Source: Branchiostoma lanceolatum (lineage: Eukaryota; Chordata; Leptocardii; Amphioxiformes; Branchiostomatidae). From it: 64,000 nt of DNA. The position numbers were made by a program, and so were the translations under genes. The stretch is taken from positions 4,095,501-4,159,500 of the forward strand of contig NC_089736.1 in assembly GCF_035083965.1 (NCBI RefSeq). Direction: 5' to 3'. Positions 12,329 through 24,392 of this stretch are shown here, one piece after another (positions within the stretch are counted from its first letter, which is position 1; every line of letters starts with the position of its first letter). The notes below the pieces were generated by a model, which saw nothing but the letters and a program-made list of their open reading frames with translations, was not told where the DNA came from and searched no databases.

Positions 12329-13798
12329 GCGTGGAAAGGTGCTGATCACGGTTGCATCATGCGTTCCATTGTATTGCAGAGTGGCAGTTCACAACGGTTT
12401 AAACAGTTGATGATACTTTTTTAGTCTAGTCACGGTGATAATCCATTATGATAATCCAGTTTAGTCACGGTGATAAGCCAGTATACTCACACGGCATGTA
12501 TGGTATATTTCATAGTGTTAACAGTTCCAAGACTTATCAGACTTCACTACATTTCGACATTAGTGTGGGAACTCTTGGAAGTTTTGGTCTTATGTTATAT
12601 TTTTATACATAGCTTGAAAATCCTAGTATTTGCGTAATTGTTCAAAATATTACAGTGAAGTCATGTGGGACTGAATTACGTCTGTGCTAGGTTTGACTAT
12701 GTCTTTAAACATGTAATCTGCGATTATCTTTTCTCGATATCGCAGGAAGAGGATTAAGAGTTTGGAAGATCAAATATAACAGTCGTACTAGATGGTTAAA
12801 TGAGCATTCCCTTTATTTTCGACTATATGACTGTTGATATTAGTTCACATAATGATGTAGTCAGTGCTAAGTAGGTTGTATTGTGGTCTACAGCGCCACG
12901 TTGTTGGTAGTTCTGAAAGATAGTAAACATGGTCATTGCTAATCAAATATTTTACCTGTCTTGATAACCTCAATAAATGGTTGAACAGGCTGTACACCTA
13001 TTAAAGTATATAATTCTCTTGAATCATTGACATATAGTCAGCCAAAAGCACCCTATCTCCCATTGCCCGCTGAGGTACCATGCTGTATATAGTGCTAGGA
13101 GACAGTAAACACGACCTTTGTTTAGTGTCGCCAGGACGGTATCAGATGTTTCACCTCACCTGTCTTTCATGAGCGATGACCTGTAAAGGTCATGTCATAG
13201 GTAAGGAGTCAGTCATGTGAGAATCACAGGGTGATAATACCGTAACATTTTGCAACACGTAGTCTGGAAACGGTTCGGATTTAACAGCAGACGCAACAAT
13301 TTGCACTAGGGACACGCAATTGCAACTGTTGGCTGTGTATTTTGGGCTGTTTTACGATGGACAACAGGTGTGTGGTAACAACAGGTTACGGTGAATTGAG
13401 AACAGCTGGTGTAAAGGGTTCAACGTCATCCGGAAAAATCTTTCTTAACGTCATATGACCGTACTGTGGTGAGTAGATTCCAAAGTTTCTATATAGCACA
13501 GTTTGAAACAGCTCTGAACTATCTCATATTGGTGGTCGATCGTCGTAGAAATGTTGGCGATCTTATATTATATACTTTAGAGTTTTACGAAAGGGGAAAG
13601 GAACAAAATGTGATTGACAGTGCAATCAGCTAATAGTTCCCTTTTGGCGTTATAAAGTGTAGTATTACATTACCTTTTAGCCGACAACTTGCTACAGCAA
13701 AATCTAGTAAAGTGAGGCAAGAAATATTGTTTAAAAAAATACCTTATGACGAAATTTGAATATTCTCAGTAGACGATTTTCCATTACGTCATGCATTT

Positions 13799-13809
13799 GG
13801 GGATTCCCC
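13799..13809. promoter_or_regulatory. kappaB-type site, palindromic
   Basis: GGGGATTCCCC is a perfect palindromic kappaB sequence 489 bases upstream of the start codon of the LRR-TIR receptor at 14298. Its position fits an inducible innate-immunity promoter, but binding is not shown. Confidence 0.45.
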
Positions 13810-14297
13810 TTGAAGGTTTTCAATTTGTGACGGTTAGCACTTCAACAAATGAACGCAAGACATCGACGGGCTTTTGATTACAAAATCAAACACATTAGAT
13901 GTTTGTATACAAAAGGACTAATTGTCCCGTTATAACTCAGGTGCTATCAAGGACAAGCAACAGGAACAAATTTGGCGCTTGGATCCGACATTTTGAATAC
14001 ACAGTCACTTCCAGGTTGCCATCTTGTTCTTGCTGTTTTTTTGCCAACAAACAAAACGGGAGTCGACATCATTATTCAATACAAAAAGAAAATTGTTAGC
14101 CGTTCCCCATTCTATGATCACTGTCGTTTCTGTGTAAGCCAAGATTATGTTGACTAGTAAAACCGAGCTTCCTCGTTTGTTTAATACAGGCAAGTCCAGG
14201 CAAGTTCATAGTCCAGGGAAGTTCATGACAACTCGGGGCATTTGTTCCACCAAAAGAAGGTTTTAGGATCCATAGACCGATACATCCATTCCACACA

Positions 14298-16036
14298 ATG
14301 AAAGGGCTCGGATTGATGCTCATCCTATCTTCACTAGCAGTTTATACGTCGTGCAGTCAGAACGCGACGGACTGCGCGCCGTGTACGTGTACTCTTGACG
14401 TCGGCGGAACGGACGTGGACTGTAGCGGGCGGGGCCTCACCGAGCTACCAACCAACATTCCCAACAACACGATCTACCTCGCCTTCAAGTACAACAACCT
14501 CACAACTCTAAACCTGGACGAACTATGCAAGCTAAGACTGCTTGAAGGCGTAGACTTGTCAAAGAACAAAATATCCTCAATACATGGTTCTTTTCGTTGC
14601 TTCAAATACCTTGAGGTACAGCTGTATAACAATTTGCTGGAAACTCTTGACAAGAAAACATTTGGGCCTTCGCTGAGATGGCTGAAGCAGGCGTTCTTGT
14701 TCAATAACCCATGGAAATGTGACTGCCATTTGCAATGGTTAAGCAATGACATGCACAGATACAAAACCAAGCTTCCACCGAAGGGTGTGAGATGCCAAAG
14801 CCCATCTGGACTGAAAGGAAAACTATTGACAAATGTCAAACAAGAGAATTTCGTTTGTCCATTTCCATTATGGAAAAAGGTTGTATTCGGGGTGGTTGGT
14901 GGACTGCTTCTTGTCGGGGTATTAATCGTGGTACTATGTTGGTGGAAAAGAAAAGAGAACACAAGGAAACAGAGACCAGTTTTCTGCAGGGACGGGTGCG
15001 TGCCAACGGACAAATCTCTGAACCTAGAATGGACTTTTGCAGAGGGCTACAATCCAACGACATGCGTTGTGTGCATCACTGGTGGGTCAATAAAGACGTT
15101 TACCGTGCCAAATGACCAATGCGTGGATGGGACGTGGACATTTCAAGTTTCAGAAGGCATAACGTGTAATACAGAGTACACGGTTCGCGTGTCGGAGACA
15201 GACAGGGGACCTTCCAGCGACACCATCTGCCTCGTGACCGTCGGTCCAGGTAGGACAAGTTTTGTTCTTTACTGTATACTGGCCAGAGGGGAGGGCGTAA
15301 TTAGGAAAAATAAAATCTTGAAGTCTCTCAATATTTCGTCAATTTAAGATAGTTTTTCCACAGATGGCATACATATTCCCACAAATTTGTTGGCTAATGC
15401 ATGAAGACCATTCCAAGGTCTTAAACCATAGCCACAACCACCTACAAATATGTTATGAAAGATTGAAAATACGTATTTCAAGCAAAAAATGCCCCTAAAA
15501 GAAACTTAACTTCACATCCAGGTGTGCATGGGGTAGGACAGCGTGAAGACCATACAGAGTATGCAAGAGACTTCTGGATTATAGGCCACAAGAATGACCA
15601 AAGCCGAATAGAGAAACTGTGCAGATCCCTTGAGAATCACCACGATCTGACAGGCGGGACCGAGTATAGGGACTATGGAGGAGGCGACAGTGTTTTCGAC
15701 AACTTAGAGAATGCTATCTCCACATCTAGGATAGTTATTGTTGTATTAAGCAATAATACCAAAGGGGGCTGGGTCAAATACCAGATAGAAACCGCCCGTC
15801 ACTGTCTGATGGGCACTGATAATGAAACAGCTAATGACGTAGAAGGACACATAGAAACAAGCCGACGGCTGATACCAGTCAGGCTTACATGTTGTCGAAA
15901 ACCTCACTGTTTGCGGACTCTAACAACCTTAGATGTATGGAATAAATACTTCTGGAGAAAGTTGCTGGCTGCTTTCAACAAGAACAGTTGCAATGTAGAT
16001 GATAGAACGACTGAAAGTGCACCACTGATTAGCTAG
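14298..16036 (+). CDS. LRR - transmembrane - FN3-like - TIR receptor (paralogue 3)
   Basis: Two exons, 14298-15249 and 15522-16036 (1467 nt, 488 aa). Signal peptide 1-20, LRRNT (CAPCTC), about three LRRs, LRRCT (NNPWKCDCHLQWL at 136-148, Cys166, Cys187). Transmembrane helix about 195-215 followed by WWKRKENTRKQR. An FN3-like domain (about 226-316: SLNLEW, then TCNTEYTVRVSE) follows directly, then TIR (about 330-470). TIR features are RDFWIIG at strand A, a divergent box 2 (TEYRDYGGGDS), GGWVKYQIE in the WxxxE-type helix, RRLIPVRL and box 3 KYFWRKLL. It shares domain order and the phase-1 intron before TIR with the gene at 6798-9092, but it has lost or never had the intron between membrane segment and FN3, and its linker is much shorter. 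Ligand unknown. Confidence 0.85.
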
Positions 16037-17127
16037 AATTCTGACCCAATTGTCTTTTGCTATTATTGTATGGCGAAAGTGAAAGCAATAATGCCTATAT
16101 CCATGTCAGTGGGCAGACACAATGGCCCGCACGATGAAGTCATGTAAAAGGTATGTAGGTTTGGTGTGAAAGTGAAAGCTAATTTTCTACCTGCGTGTGC
16201 TGCTTCATATGTATCTTAGGCCAAATGTTGCACTTCTTTAAGCTGTAAGACTGATTTTATAGATCCAAAGTCGTTATATTCTACTACGACATTTAAGTTG
16301 TAAACAGAGATGTCATCGTTCTTGCATGGTGGAAATGATTCAGTAAAGTTATCAACTGGAAATGCACGACTTTCTACTTCTGTTTATTATATACTGTCGA
16401 TAGATTACAAGGGTAATGGCCCACACAGTTTTAATCTTATTAGACATGTAGCTGAACATATCACCCATGTTTATCTATGACAAAATTGCGTACTTATGAG
16501 TTTGCGAAGAAGCTGAAGTAAGTGTACATGTATGTAAATCAACTGAAGATGTCATTCACGTCCACCTATGACAAAGTTGTGTACATATTCTATGCAATAT
16601 GCATTACATCATTTCTGGTAAAGATGTACATTACAGAGAGCCTATTACAACGGTTACCTTACTAACAGATACACTTTAAGAGAAAAGCAGGGGCATTTGT
16701 ATACGTAGACACACGCCATGTGAACTTAATCCTTATACCTACCGTTTATATATGAAACACAAAGCAAACTATCTTGTTAACCTAACTTACATCTTCAAAG
16801 TGATAGACTTTATATTTCTTGGTCCCTTGTTCCTGTCAGAACTATGGTAGTCTGTACCTTTTAATCACTATATATATCAGACTAATGTATCTTATTAGCC
16901 CTAAAACTTTTAACCGTTGTTTACTCATACACATAGCTAATGTCCTGTGAACCCGACAGTGGCAGTGTCGTATTCTTAAGTCAGAGCTTAATGTTAAGTG
17001 CTCGAATAAACACTTGTACACCAGACTCTTTTCGAGAAGGTCCTACCTGTCTAAGTGTTCAGACTAGGTGCTATTTCATTATACTTAAGTCTGATCTCTA
17101 GTCCAACTCCTTCAGACCAATTTTGCT
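16037..17127. other. Intergenic, 3' flank of LRR-TIR gene
   Basis: AT-rich, no exon-like frame. It contains the 3' UTR of the gene ending at 16036. Confidence 0.4.
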
Positions 17128-17355
17128 ATTCTATATACTCTCCAAGCAGAGCTAGGGTTTCGGCTGGTTTTTGACGTGTTTTTAGGCGTTTTTGTCATGC
17201 CTTCTACTTTGTCATCGTTTTTGTTGTGTCGCCAACCCAACGGTGGGTTGGCGACACAACAAAAACGATGACAAAGTAGAAGGCATGACAAAAACGCCTA
17301 AAAACACGTCAAAAACCAGCCGAACCCCTAGCTCTGCTTGGAGAGTAATTCTATA
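17128..17355. mobile_element. Foldback transposon (212 bp) with 8-bp target duplication
   Basis: Positions 17136-17347 form an almost perfect palindrome: two 104-nt arms around a 4-nt centre (ACGG near 17240), ends TACTCTCC and GGAGAGTA, with one obvious mismatch near 17156. It is flanked on both sides by the identical octamer ATTCTATA (17128-17135 and 17348-17355). An 8-bp target duplication is typical of hAT, and also of P and Merlin elements. There is no coding capacity, so this is a non-autonomous foldback or MITE copy, and the arm identity implies it is young. It sits 49 bases from the stop of the LRR gene at 17404. Confidence 0.9.
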
Positions 17356-17403
17356 GTCCATAAAGGAGTCTGGTGGGGGCCAGCATATACATCTAGAGCA
17401 GTT

Positions 17404-18255
17404 TTACATGTAAACCTCTCTGTTATCTGTAGGGATCATCGGCCTTGTCTCAATGTCCGTGCCTGTGTCCTGTTTACCTGCGTGGTACTCTTTACCGATT
17501 CTACCCATGATCAACAAAGCTACTAAGACTGCTACTGCCACCACAAAAATGGTCGCAATTGTGGCTCCCTTAGACAAGGGTTTCGAGCTTCCGCTTTCAA
17601 CACGTGGGTCATTTTTGGGAGTGGCGGCATCGTCTCCTTGCTCTGCGTCCACAAATGTAACTTCTGGGTCACATTTGAAGTCAGACAAGGGCACGTCTGA
17701 TACATAAGACCCGTTCAGGTTGTCGGGACTGTTACAGAACACGAGCCGCTCGCTGTAGACGTCTGTGGCGTTCGCGTACTTTTCAGCCAGCCACTTCAGG
17801 TGGCAGTCGCAGCGCCAGGGGTTGTTGGCGAGGAAAACGAAGAACCGTCTCCCGTCTTGCCTGGCCGCGGCAAGAGGGGCTGCGAACGTTTCTTCAGAAA
17901 GGACGTGCAGGGCATTGCCTGAGAGGTCTATGTTGTCCAGGTGAACAAGATGGCGGAGAGCCCCTCGGGATATTTTCTTGATCTTGTTGTTGCTTAGATC
18001 GATGCCTTTCAGTTGTCTCAGACCTTTAAAGTCGTGGCTGCCAATTCTTGCCAAGTTGTTGTACTTGAGGACAAGCCATATAGTGGATGTGGGGATGCCT
18101 GCTGGGACTTGGTTGAGGCCTTGTCCGCCACAGGTTACAGTCATCTCACCATGGGAGTTCTCACAGTCGCACAGGGCCGGGCAAGTGTTGTCTTCTTGAG
18201 CCATGATCATGGCTAATAGTGTGGCCGAGATGAGGAACACTTCCTTTGGGCCCAT
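17404..18255 (-). CDS. Short LRR transmembrane protein without TIR (paralogue 4)
   Basis: Single-exon gene of 283 aa. Signal peptide about 1-19, LRRNT (CPALCDC), three LRRs including [19 protein letters not shown] (NNPWRCDCHLKWLAEKY) and an acidic, serine-rich juxtamembrane linker. A transmembrane helix lies at about 228-250. The short tail ends NREVYM. The match to the protein at 10794-11591 is clear in exon structure, in the GIDLSNNKI repeat and in the GRRFFV-LANNPW junction before LRRCT. No TIR exon is seen downstream on the minus strand. The role could be co-receptor or decoy for the neighbouring TIR receptors; that is inference from proximity. Confidence 0.85.
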   Translation of the reverse strand: MGPKEVFLISATLLAMIMAQEDNTCPALCDCENSHGEMTVTCGGQGLNQVPAGIPTSTIWLVLKYNNLARIGSHDFKGLRQLKGIDLSNNKIKKISRGALRHLVHLDNIDLSGNALHVLSEETFAAPLAAARQDGRRFFVFLANNPWRCDCHLKWLAEKYANATDVYSERLVFCNSPDNLNGSYVSDVPLSDFKCDPEVTFVDAEQGDDAATPKNDPRVESGSSKPLSKGATIATIFVVAVAVLVALLIMGRIGKEYHAGKQDTGTDIETRPMIPTDNREVYM

Positions 18256-21200
18256 CTTGACGATTAGTTGTGACTGCTTCGTCTTTTACTGAAAAGGCAA
18301 AATGTGTAAACAACATGAAGTGATGGCATAAAAATTGTGGCCTTCTTAATGTTATGTTAAAACGACAGCTCATTCTTACACGGCTATCAGAACTAAAGAT
18401 CATGAAAGAATTTGTTCACAACCATAACAGGAACATGTCTCATATTTCGAACATTTAACAAACATCCTCAAACAGTATGTAACTTACATTTTAGGCTGTT
18501 AAAACGACGCACACAGTACAAACCTTCCAGTATTCCATCGATCGGATATTCTATACACAACGCTACCAGGATGTAAACGTAACAGGACACAATATGTTTT
18601 CGCTTGCTATCGATTTTTAAACTCTCCATTTCCAACATCTGTTGTTACTGTTTTGTTCATGATATCTTGCCATATTTTAAGCTTGTGATACAATTTAAGG
18701 CTTGTCAACAACCAGGGGCAGGGCGTGGCTCAAGTATTTCAATCATGTGCACACTACCTTACCGTCTAAATGTCAAAGACCCGCGGTCCACAGCTACATG
18801 TGTCTATGATAGAACCGTGGTAAAAAGCATGCCTCTTAGTTGAGGACGGTACTTGTCCTGTTGTAATTAAGCTACAATAAACATGTCGCGAGGCAGACAG
18901 GATATATTTATCTATCATATACCATTAATATTTCAACAGTTTATACAGTCATAGTTCTGATGCCCCAACAAAACAGTTACTAACACAGTCACAGTTTCCA
19001 AATCCCACACTCAAGTTGCTGACATTATTGTGGTACAAAGCAATAAAAGACAATATCTATCAGGAATATCGCATATTATGCCCACTAGTGAGGCCACGAA
19101 TATAGAACGGTAGGTGAAACGCATGGGCTGCGCCTGTACCTGTTCACGTGAGGGTAAAAGAAACAGCACAATCCCCGATAGAAGCGTAGGTAGTGCCTGT
19201 TGAACATTACTATTCCCTACTAATGTCGTCAGCTACACAGTACTGTACCTCAAACTTTGATTTTTAAGAGACGTTTCGTGGGCTACAGTGGAAAGCATGC
19301 CTTCTATGAAGACGGCCATTTACTTGGAAAGACCTGTTTTGGCGGAAATGACAAATGACCCGTCTAGTTGTTTACCTGAGCCCCGCCAAATTTGACATGT
19401 GATTCTATTCTATTATGTAAACATTAACTGTCCCATTAGCTTGTACAGCGCTATCTATTCACTTACCTACCTGTATTTTGGTACGTTTTTGACAATCTTA
19501 AGGGTGATACCATTTTATTTGTTTACGTCCAAGCACTTAGTAACACATGTACATAGGAAATTTGACACCTGTGACCTCTGTCAGAGGTGAAAGGTGAGAG
19601 AAGGATAAGGCGGCCAACGGTTGAAGTATATGTTATTATGACTGTGGCTGATACTATCAGCTATGTACAAGTAACATAATCTTTGTTCGGTGCGGTAACG
19701 GATTCTAGTCCATCAAAAGACAATTCAGCATGTGTTGACCTAAATATATGTCGTTATTTTTTTATACGTTACCACTTATATCCAATTTATGCCTGAGTAT
19801 GTGACAAAGTACTTCCAAGCCTAGCCGCGGCGACTCTGGCGTGGGCAGACGTAATTACCAGTGTACACCTTTTTTTTTGCTGTCTGGGTCGATATTGACT
19901 TAAAGTAAGTCAGAAATTAGTAGTAGTGGCCATGTCGATCGCAGTTCCGTCAAATTTTTGTCAACAAACGAACTAAGTTAAACTGGATGATCGTTCTACC
20001 GAGACCCGACTGATACACCGTCCGACAATGACAAAGAAAAAAATAACGATTCCATTGTCTCAATTACGTACATTATACAACGTTAAAATACAACGCAGCC
20101 TGAAGTGTGAATTATCGACGCAGTAGAGTAACAAAGGGCCACAACGGCCTGCGCTGTCGCAGATCACATACAAAGGGAACGGGGAGTTACAGGCGCCACT
20201 CGCCGTAGGCTCGCATTTGGGTGTTACCCACATGAGCGAATTTCAGTTTCCCCAAACACCGAGTACCTACAATGTAGGATTATTGTTAATGCCCATAGAC
20301 AACGATTTGTCTTGCAGAATTGATTGATAGTCTCTAAAACGTATGAGCACGTCCAACTTACCTTCACTTGCTCCTTCCTTTGCTAAGATAACTGATTTTC
20401 CCGCCCATTCCATACAGGGAAAGTCCCACCTCTCATTGTTTCACTACTGGCGCCAAAATGCTTTGCTTTTACATGGTATGCCTGTCGTGAGGTGAGTTAC
20501 GTCACTACGCAAGGGTCGTAATACATGTACAGCACTTCTCTAAACTGGTATGGGCATTTTAGATAGCTTTTATCATCGCCCCTTTGTAACATGTAATAAA
20601 ACGATAATAATGGTCCTATCAGAGAGCTCAACGAATCCAATGAGCTGATTAAGTGTTGCCTTTGATACCCTGAGAAATATTTGCCTTGTTAGACAATAGA
20701 CTTAACCGAACCCCATGATTTTTACAGTGTTATTGTAAGATCATGATTATCTCAAAACTTAAACTGCTACTTCCGAGAATACAATGAGTCATCTAAATCT
20801 AAAAATTAGAAAGTACATAATATTCATCCTTAGACGACTCGAGCTGAGCAAGGGATTTCTTTTTAGTTCATTATCAACACTGGTAATCCATTCAACCACA
20901 ACAGACCCTCAAAAGCAAGCTCTAACAAATAACAGTCAGTGCGTATGTAGAGGGACTGAATGGGGGGGGGGGGTCCTGGAGACGCAAAACGGTAAACTTA
21001 AAAGGACTCGAGTTTATCGATCAGTGACAATGCTTAACGGTAAACTTCCATATTTAATTGTATTCAAGGAGCGTCTGGCTAACTACCCTACGAACAAAGA
21101 CCCAACCGAGCGCTAGCTCCGTTTGGATTTTTCGTCAACCTGCATGGAGTTGAATTCGACTTCGCCATACCAGAATATGTCAATATTAAACGTTTAACGA

Positions 21201-23104
21201 TAAATTTAGGATAACAAAAAACGGGCTACGTATTCGAAGCGACCAATTATGCTTCACTAATAATCTACAGGCAACTTTCAACGTTGAATTACAACAGGGA
21301 GGCTACGATTTACAGTTGATCAAAATAGCTTGCTACGGCAACCCACGGAAAAGGTACTCTATGTACATGCTCACCTACACACCATTCTGTAACGAGTTAA
21401 GGTTAAATCAGAATAACGTAACGTTACATACCATGTTTCTACTGGAAGTTTTTTTAAGAACAGCACTTCGAGTTTCCACTTCGTTCTTGTGCCCAGGCCG
21501 AAAAGCTGAATCTTATGCTGCAACGCCAACATACGGCGAGGACGCTTGGACACCGTTGTTATGTTACAAACATGTAATGTGCTTAATGATATTAAGGAAA
21601 CAAAACATATTGACGTCAGAAGGTTCTCACTGACGCACGCAATGTTTTTTGTCAGATAACTAAAGGCTTTAGTTACGTATACAGTCACTTAATTTGATCC
21701 AATGATAGCTCCGTAGTTATTTCTGGAAAGCTTTGACGGCGCCCGCAATGCATTTTGTAGTAATTGATGGACAACACAAAGTGGGCCTATAGATCAGTCT
21801 CAACAAAGACATGAAATGTTAATAACTTTTCACTTGAATCGTATAAAGTCGGTTTCATATCAAAGATGTTAGATTGCAACTTCTTACATCGTGTATTTGA
21901 TTAATATTGTTTGGCATGTCAGTTTCGTGCCATTTTTATACACACGTCATATATGTTTATCAACAGACAGCAATTGCATTATTGGCCGTGGAAAGTTGAG
22001 AAAACTATGACCGAGACGTGATCTTGGAGAATGTATATCTGTATAAGTCAGGTAATCATATATACAGAAAACATGCCACCTAATCTCGAGTGAAGATAGC
22101 ATGTCATGATTTAGAAATAAGGGATTATTTGGTCTCCTTATCAGTATTTTGATTATCAATGTCGCATTAACTACAAAATCTTAAACAGTTTGTATTCATT
22201 CCGATAACGATATCGCTGATAATTGTTCATCAATATCCATTAACAGTGAGACAATAATCAATAACAACATCATATAGCTTTGTGTATACGCAAAACTGGT
22301 TATTTAAATGTTTACAACAACAATGAAGTCTTCCTCAAGCTCATTTTAAGCCATTTGGTATCTGATCAAAGAAGCGGCTAATATTTGTGGATGGGCTTAT
22401 ACAGAAGTAACTATATACAAATCACAAATCTGTCAACATGATTATTCAATCAACTGAACATAAATATAACATTATGAATACAAAAACAGACCAAACTGAG
22501 GTGCATGATGGACATTGATATGTAAAGATTCATGTGCAAATTTTCCTAACTGACTATGTAGTAACTGGGTGCCCTAAATATAAACTTAGTATACAGCATC
22601 TAGTATCGTAATTTGCGATTATCTCGTATAAGTATAGCATCTAGTATAGTTTAGTATGTACATGTACTAGGAAGATGTTGGTTCCTCAGAGTACACAACG
22701 GACAATCCAATACGAAAATTTACCCATCCTTAATTACACCTTTTTCACAAAATTGGCATAGCCTTGCGGGTCTGTTAACCTTTGCGTGTCTACTTTTTTT
22801 ATTTTTAGTGAATGCGAAGAACTATTATAATGGTATCAGTATTCAATATATACATGTGCGAGAAATAAAATCCCGAATTTAATGTACACTTGGTACATCG
22901 GTGTCTAAACTAGTGGTTTGTTTTAAAGATTCACCATGAAAACGAACAGACATGCATGGATGAAAAAGGCAATCAATGGTAAAATTATGTCTCTCATTGG
23001 TTGGTTCAGTGTTTTATAAACTAACCACGCCATATGACACAATAAACACATTGGTGTGGATCATCAAAACACTAATAATGACCCTTTTGTTACTAGATGA
23101 TTTT
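18256..23104. other. Gene-poor intergenic stretch
   Basis: 4.8 kb in which I find no supportable exon on either strand. It includes the 5' flank of the LRR gene at 18255, a 10-base G run near 20961, and a moderately GC-rich patch near 20100-20500 that could be regulatory. All open frames are short and without recognisable domains. Confidence 0.4.
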
Positions 23105-24048
23105 CTACATCCTATCAGCAACAGCTCCAGCGCCAATGCCAGCCATAGCCATTACAGGAACGAATGTTGGCCCCACGCCTGGAATCAGATAGATTACCCG
23201 AAGAATCGCAGGTATAATGTCTGCCACAAACTTCAGTACCATCTTAGCGCCATGATATAGACATATTTTCCAACCCCTCATCTCCCATATGGGCTCGACG
23301 TCCTCCCTACTATGAAAGGCGACCTGGTTTGAACGCTTCCCGGCGTAGAAGACCCAATTGCAGGGTGGCGAAGTCGACGTCGTTCCGTAGACTGTAAGCT
23401 GTAGGTCACACAGCACCCAGGAATACTGCTCGCTGACCCATATGCTGGCTGTTCTCAGGAGTTCAGCATTCGGCGTCGTCGCAAAAGCTGGGCCCACTTT
23501 TTGTAATTGCCTTTGTATGTCAGCAGCTGTGACCTTGTCCGGACAGAACACCCTAACGTCTGTGTCCTTTCATTAAAGAAACAGGTGTGCACTTAAATCT
23601 TTTATATTTCTGACATTGTATTAAAAATCAGTTGAATTTTACGAGTACGTATTACAAAATATTGATATGTGCAAACATAAGATATTCAATACGTAATGTA
23701 AACATGAAAAATGTGGCATGAAGCGTAAATGGAATTATGCAATAAGTATGATTGTGAATAACTTTGCAAAGTATAACTGATATATCAACACATTCACTGA
23801 CATTATGCCGACATTCCTTTTTACACCCAAATATTCAACTTGGATTGATAGAAAAAAGGTGTCCCCATAACTGACCATAACTGTTTACTTGTACGAAGTA
23901 TTTGCTGTATCACGAAATGAAAAGACAACATTGGCCGAAATAGAAAGATAACTTTGTTATCGTAGACGTCTTTGTATAGCGTTACTATGTTTCAGCCATG
24001 ATAGTCAGTACACGTACTTACAGGGATTCTTCCAATAACTTGTCCCAT
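23105..24048 (-). CDS. Unrecognised protein with N-myristoylation motif and hydrophobic C-terminus
   Basis: Two exons on the minus strand, 24048-24022 (start MGQVIGRIP, donor GTAAGT) and 23566-23105, joined in phase 0, giving 162 aa. I do not recognise the family. Gly2 with small residue Gly6 fits the N-myristoylation pattern. The C-terminal third (after about residue 115) is strongly hydrophobic and glycine/proline-containing, ending AGIGAGAVADRM, like a membrane segment. The middle holds several Trp and Cys residues and the motif YSWVLCDLQLTVYG. It lies head-to-head with the gene at 25454, which has the same exon layout and a similar start. The first exon is only 27 nt and was placed by splice sites and phase, so the start is likely but unproven. 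Confidence 0.55.
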
Positions 24049-24392
24049 GGTGAGCAACACAAGGTGCAACAGTGCTCTGCAATAGTGCTCTGCACATATG
24101 TTGTCCTATGTGTGAAGTTGAAATATAGATAAATAGAGATATGCGAGTGGTTTAAATGTTGGCTCAACAGTTTACAGACGTCAGTCACATATGTAGTTTG
24201 ATATAAGCATAAATATACCAGGGATGGAACCGCAGGTAATGGCAATCATTACGTGTCCACAAAACAAAGAAAGTTGTCTCGTATTACGTACATTCATGTT
24301 TATCCACTGGTTGCCCCCCAATAGCGAGCTAGAATAGAGCATGCGCATTGGTTTAGAGTTGTTTTGACTGCGCTGGGTCCGACAGAACAATG

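Larger units (their letters stand above)
11592..14297. other. Shared 5' region between two divergent LRR receptor genes
   Basis: 2.7 kb with no supportable exon. It contains two perfect kappaB-type decamers (separate entries) and a short direct repeat near 12425-12475 built on TAGTCACGGTGATAA. Because genes lie head-to-head on both sides, promoters for both should be here. Confidence 0.45.

Noticed and set aside
18604-23090. Several short open frames between the LRR gene and the first orphan gene
   Set aside because: No domains, no splice-consistent partners, AT-rich composition.
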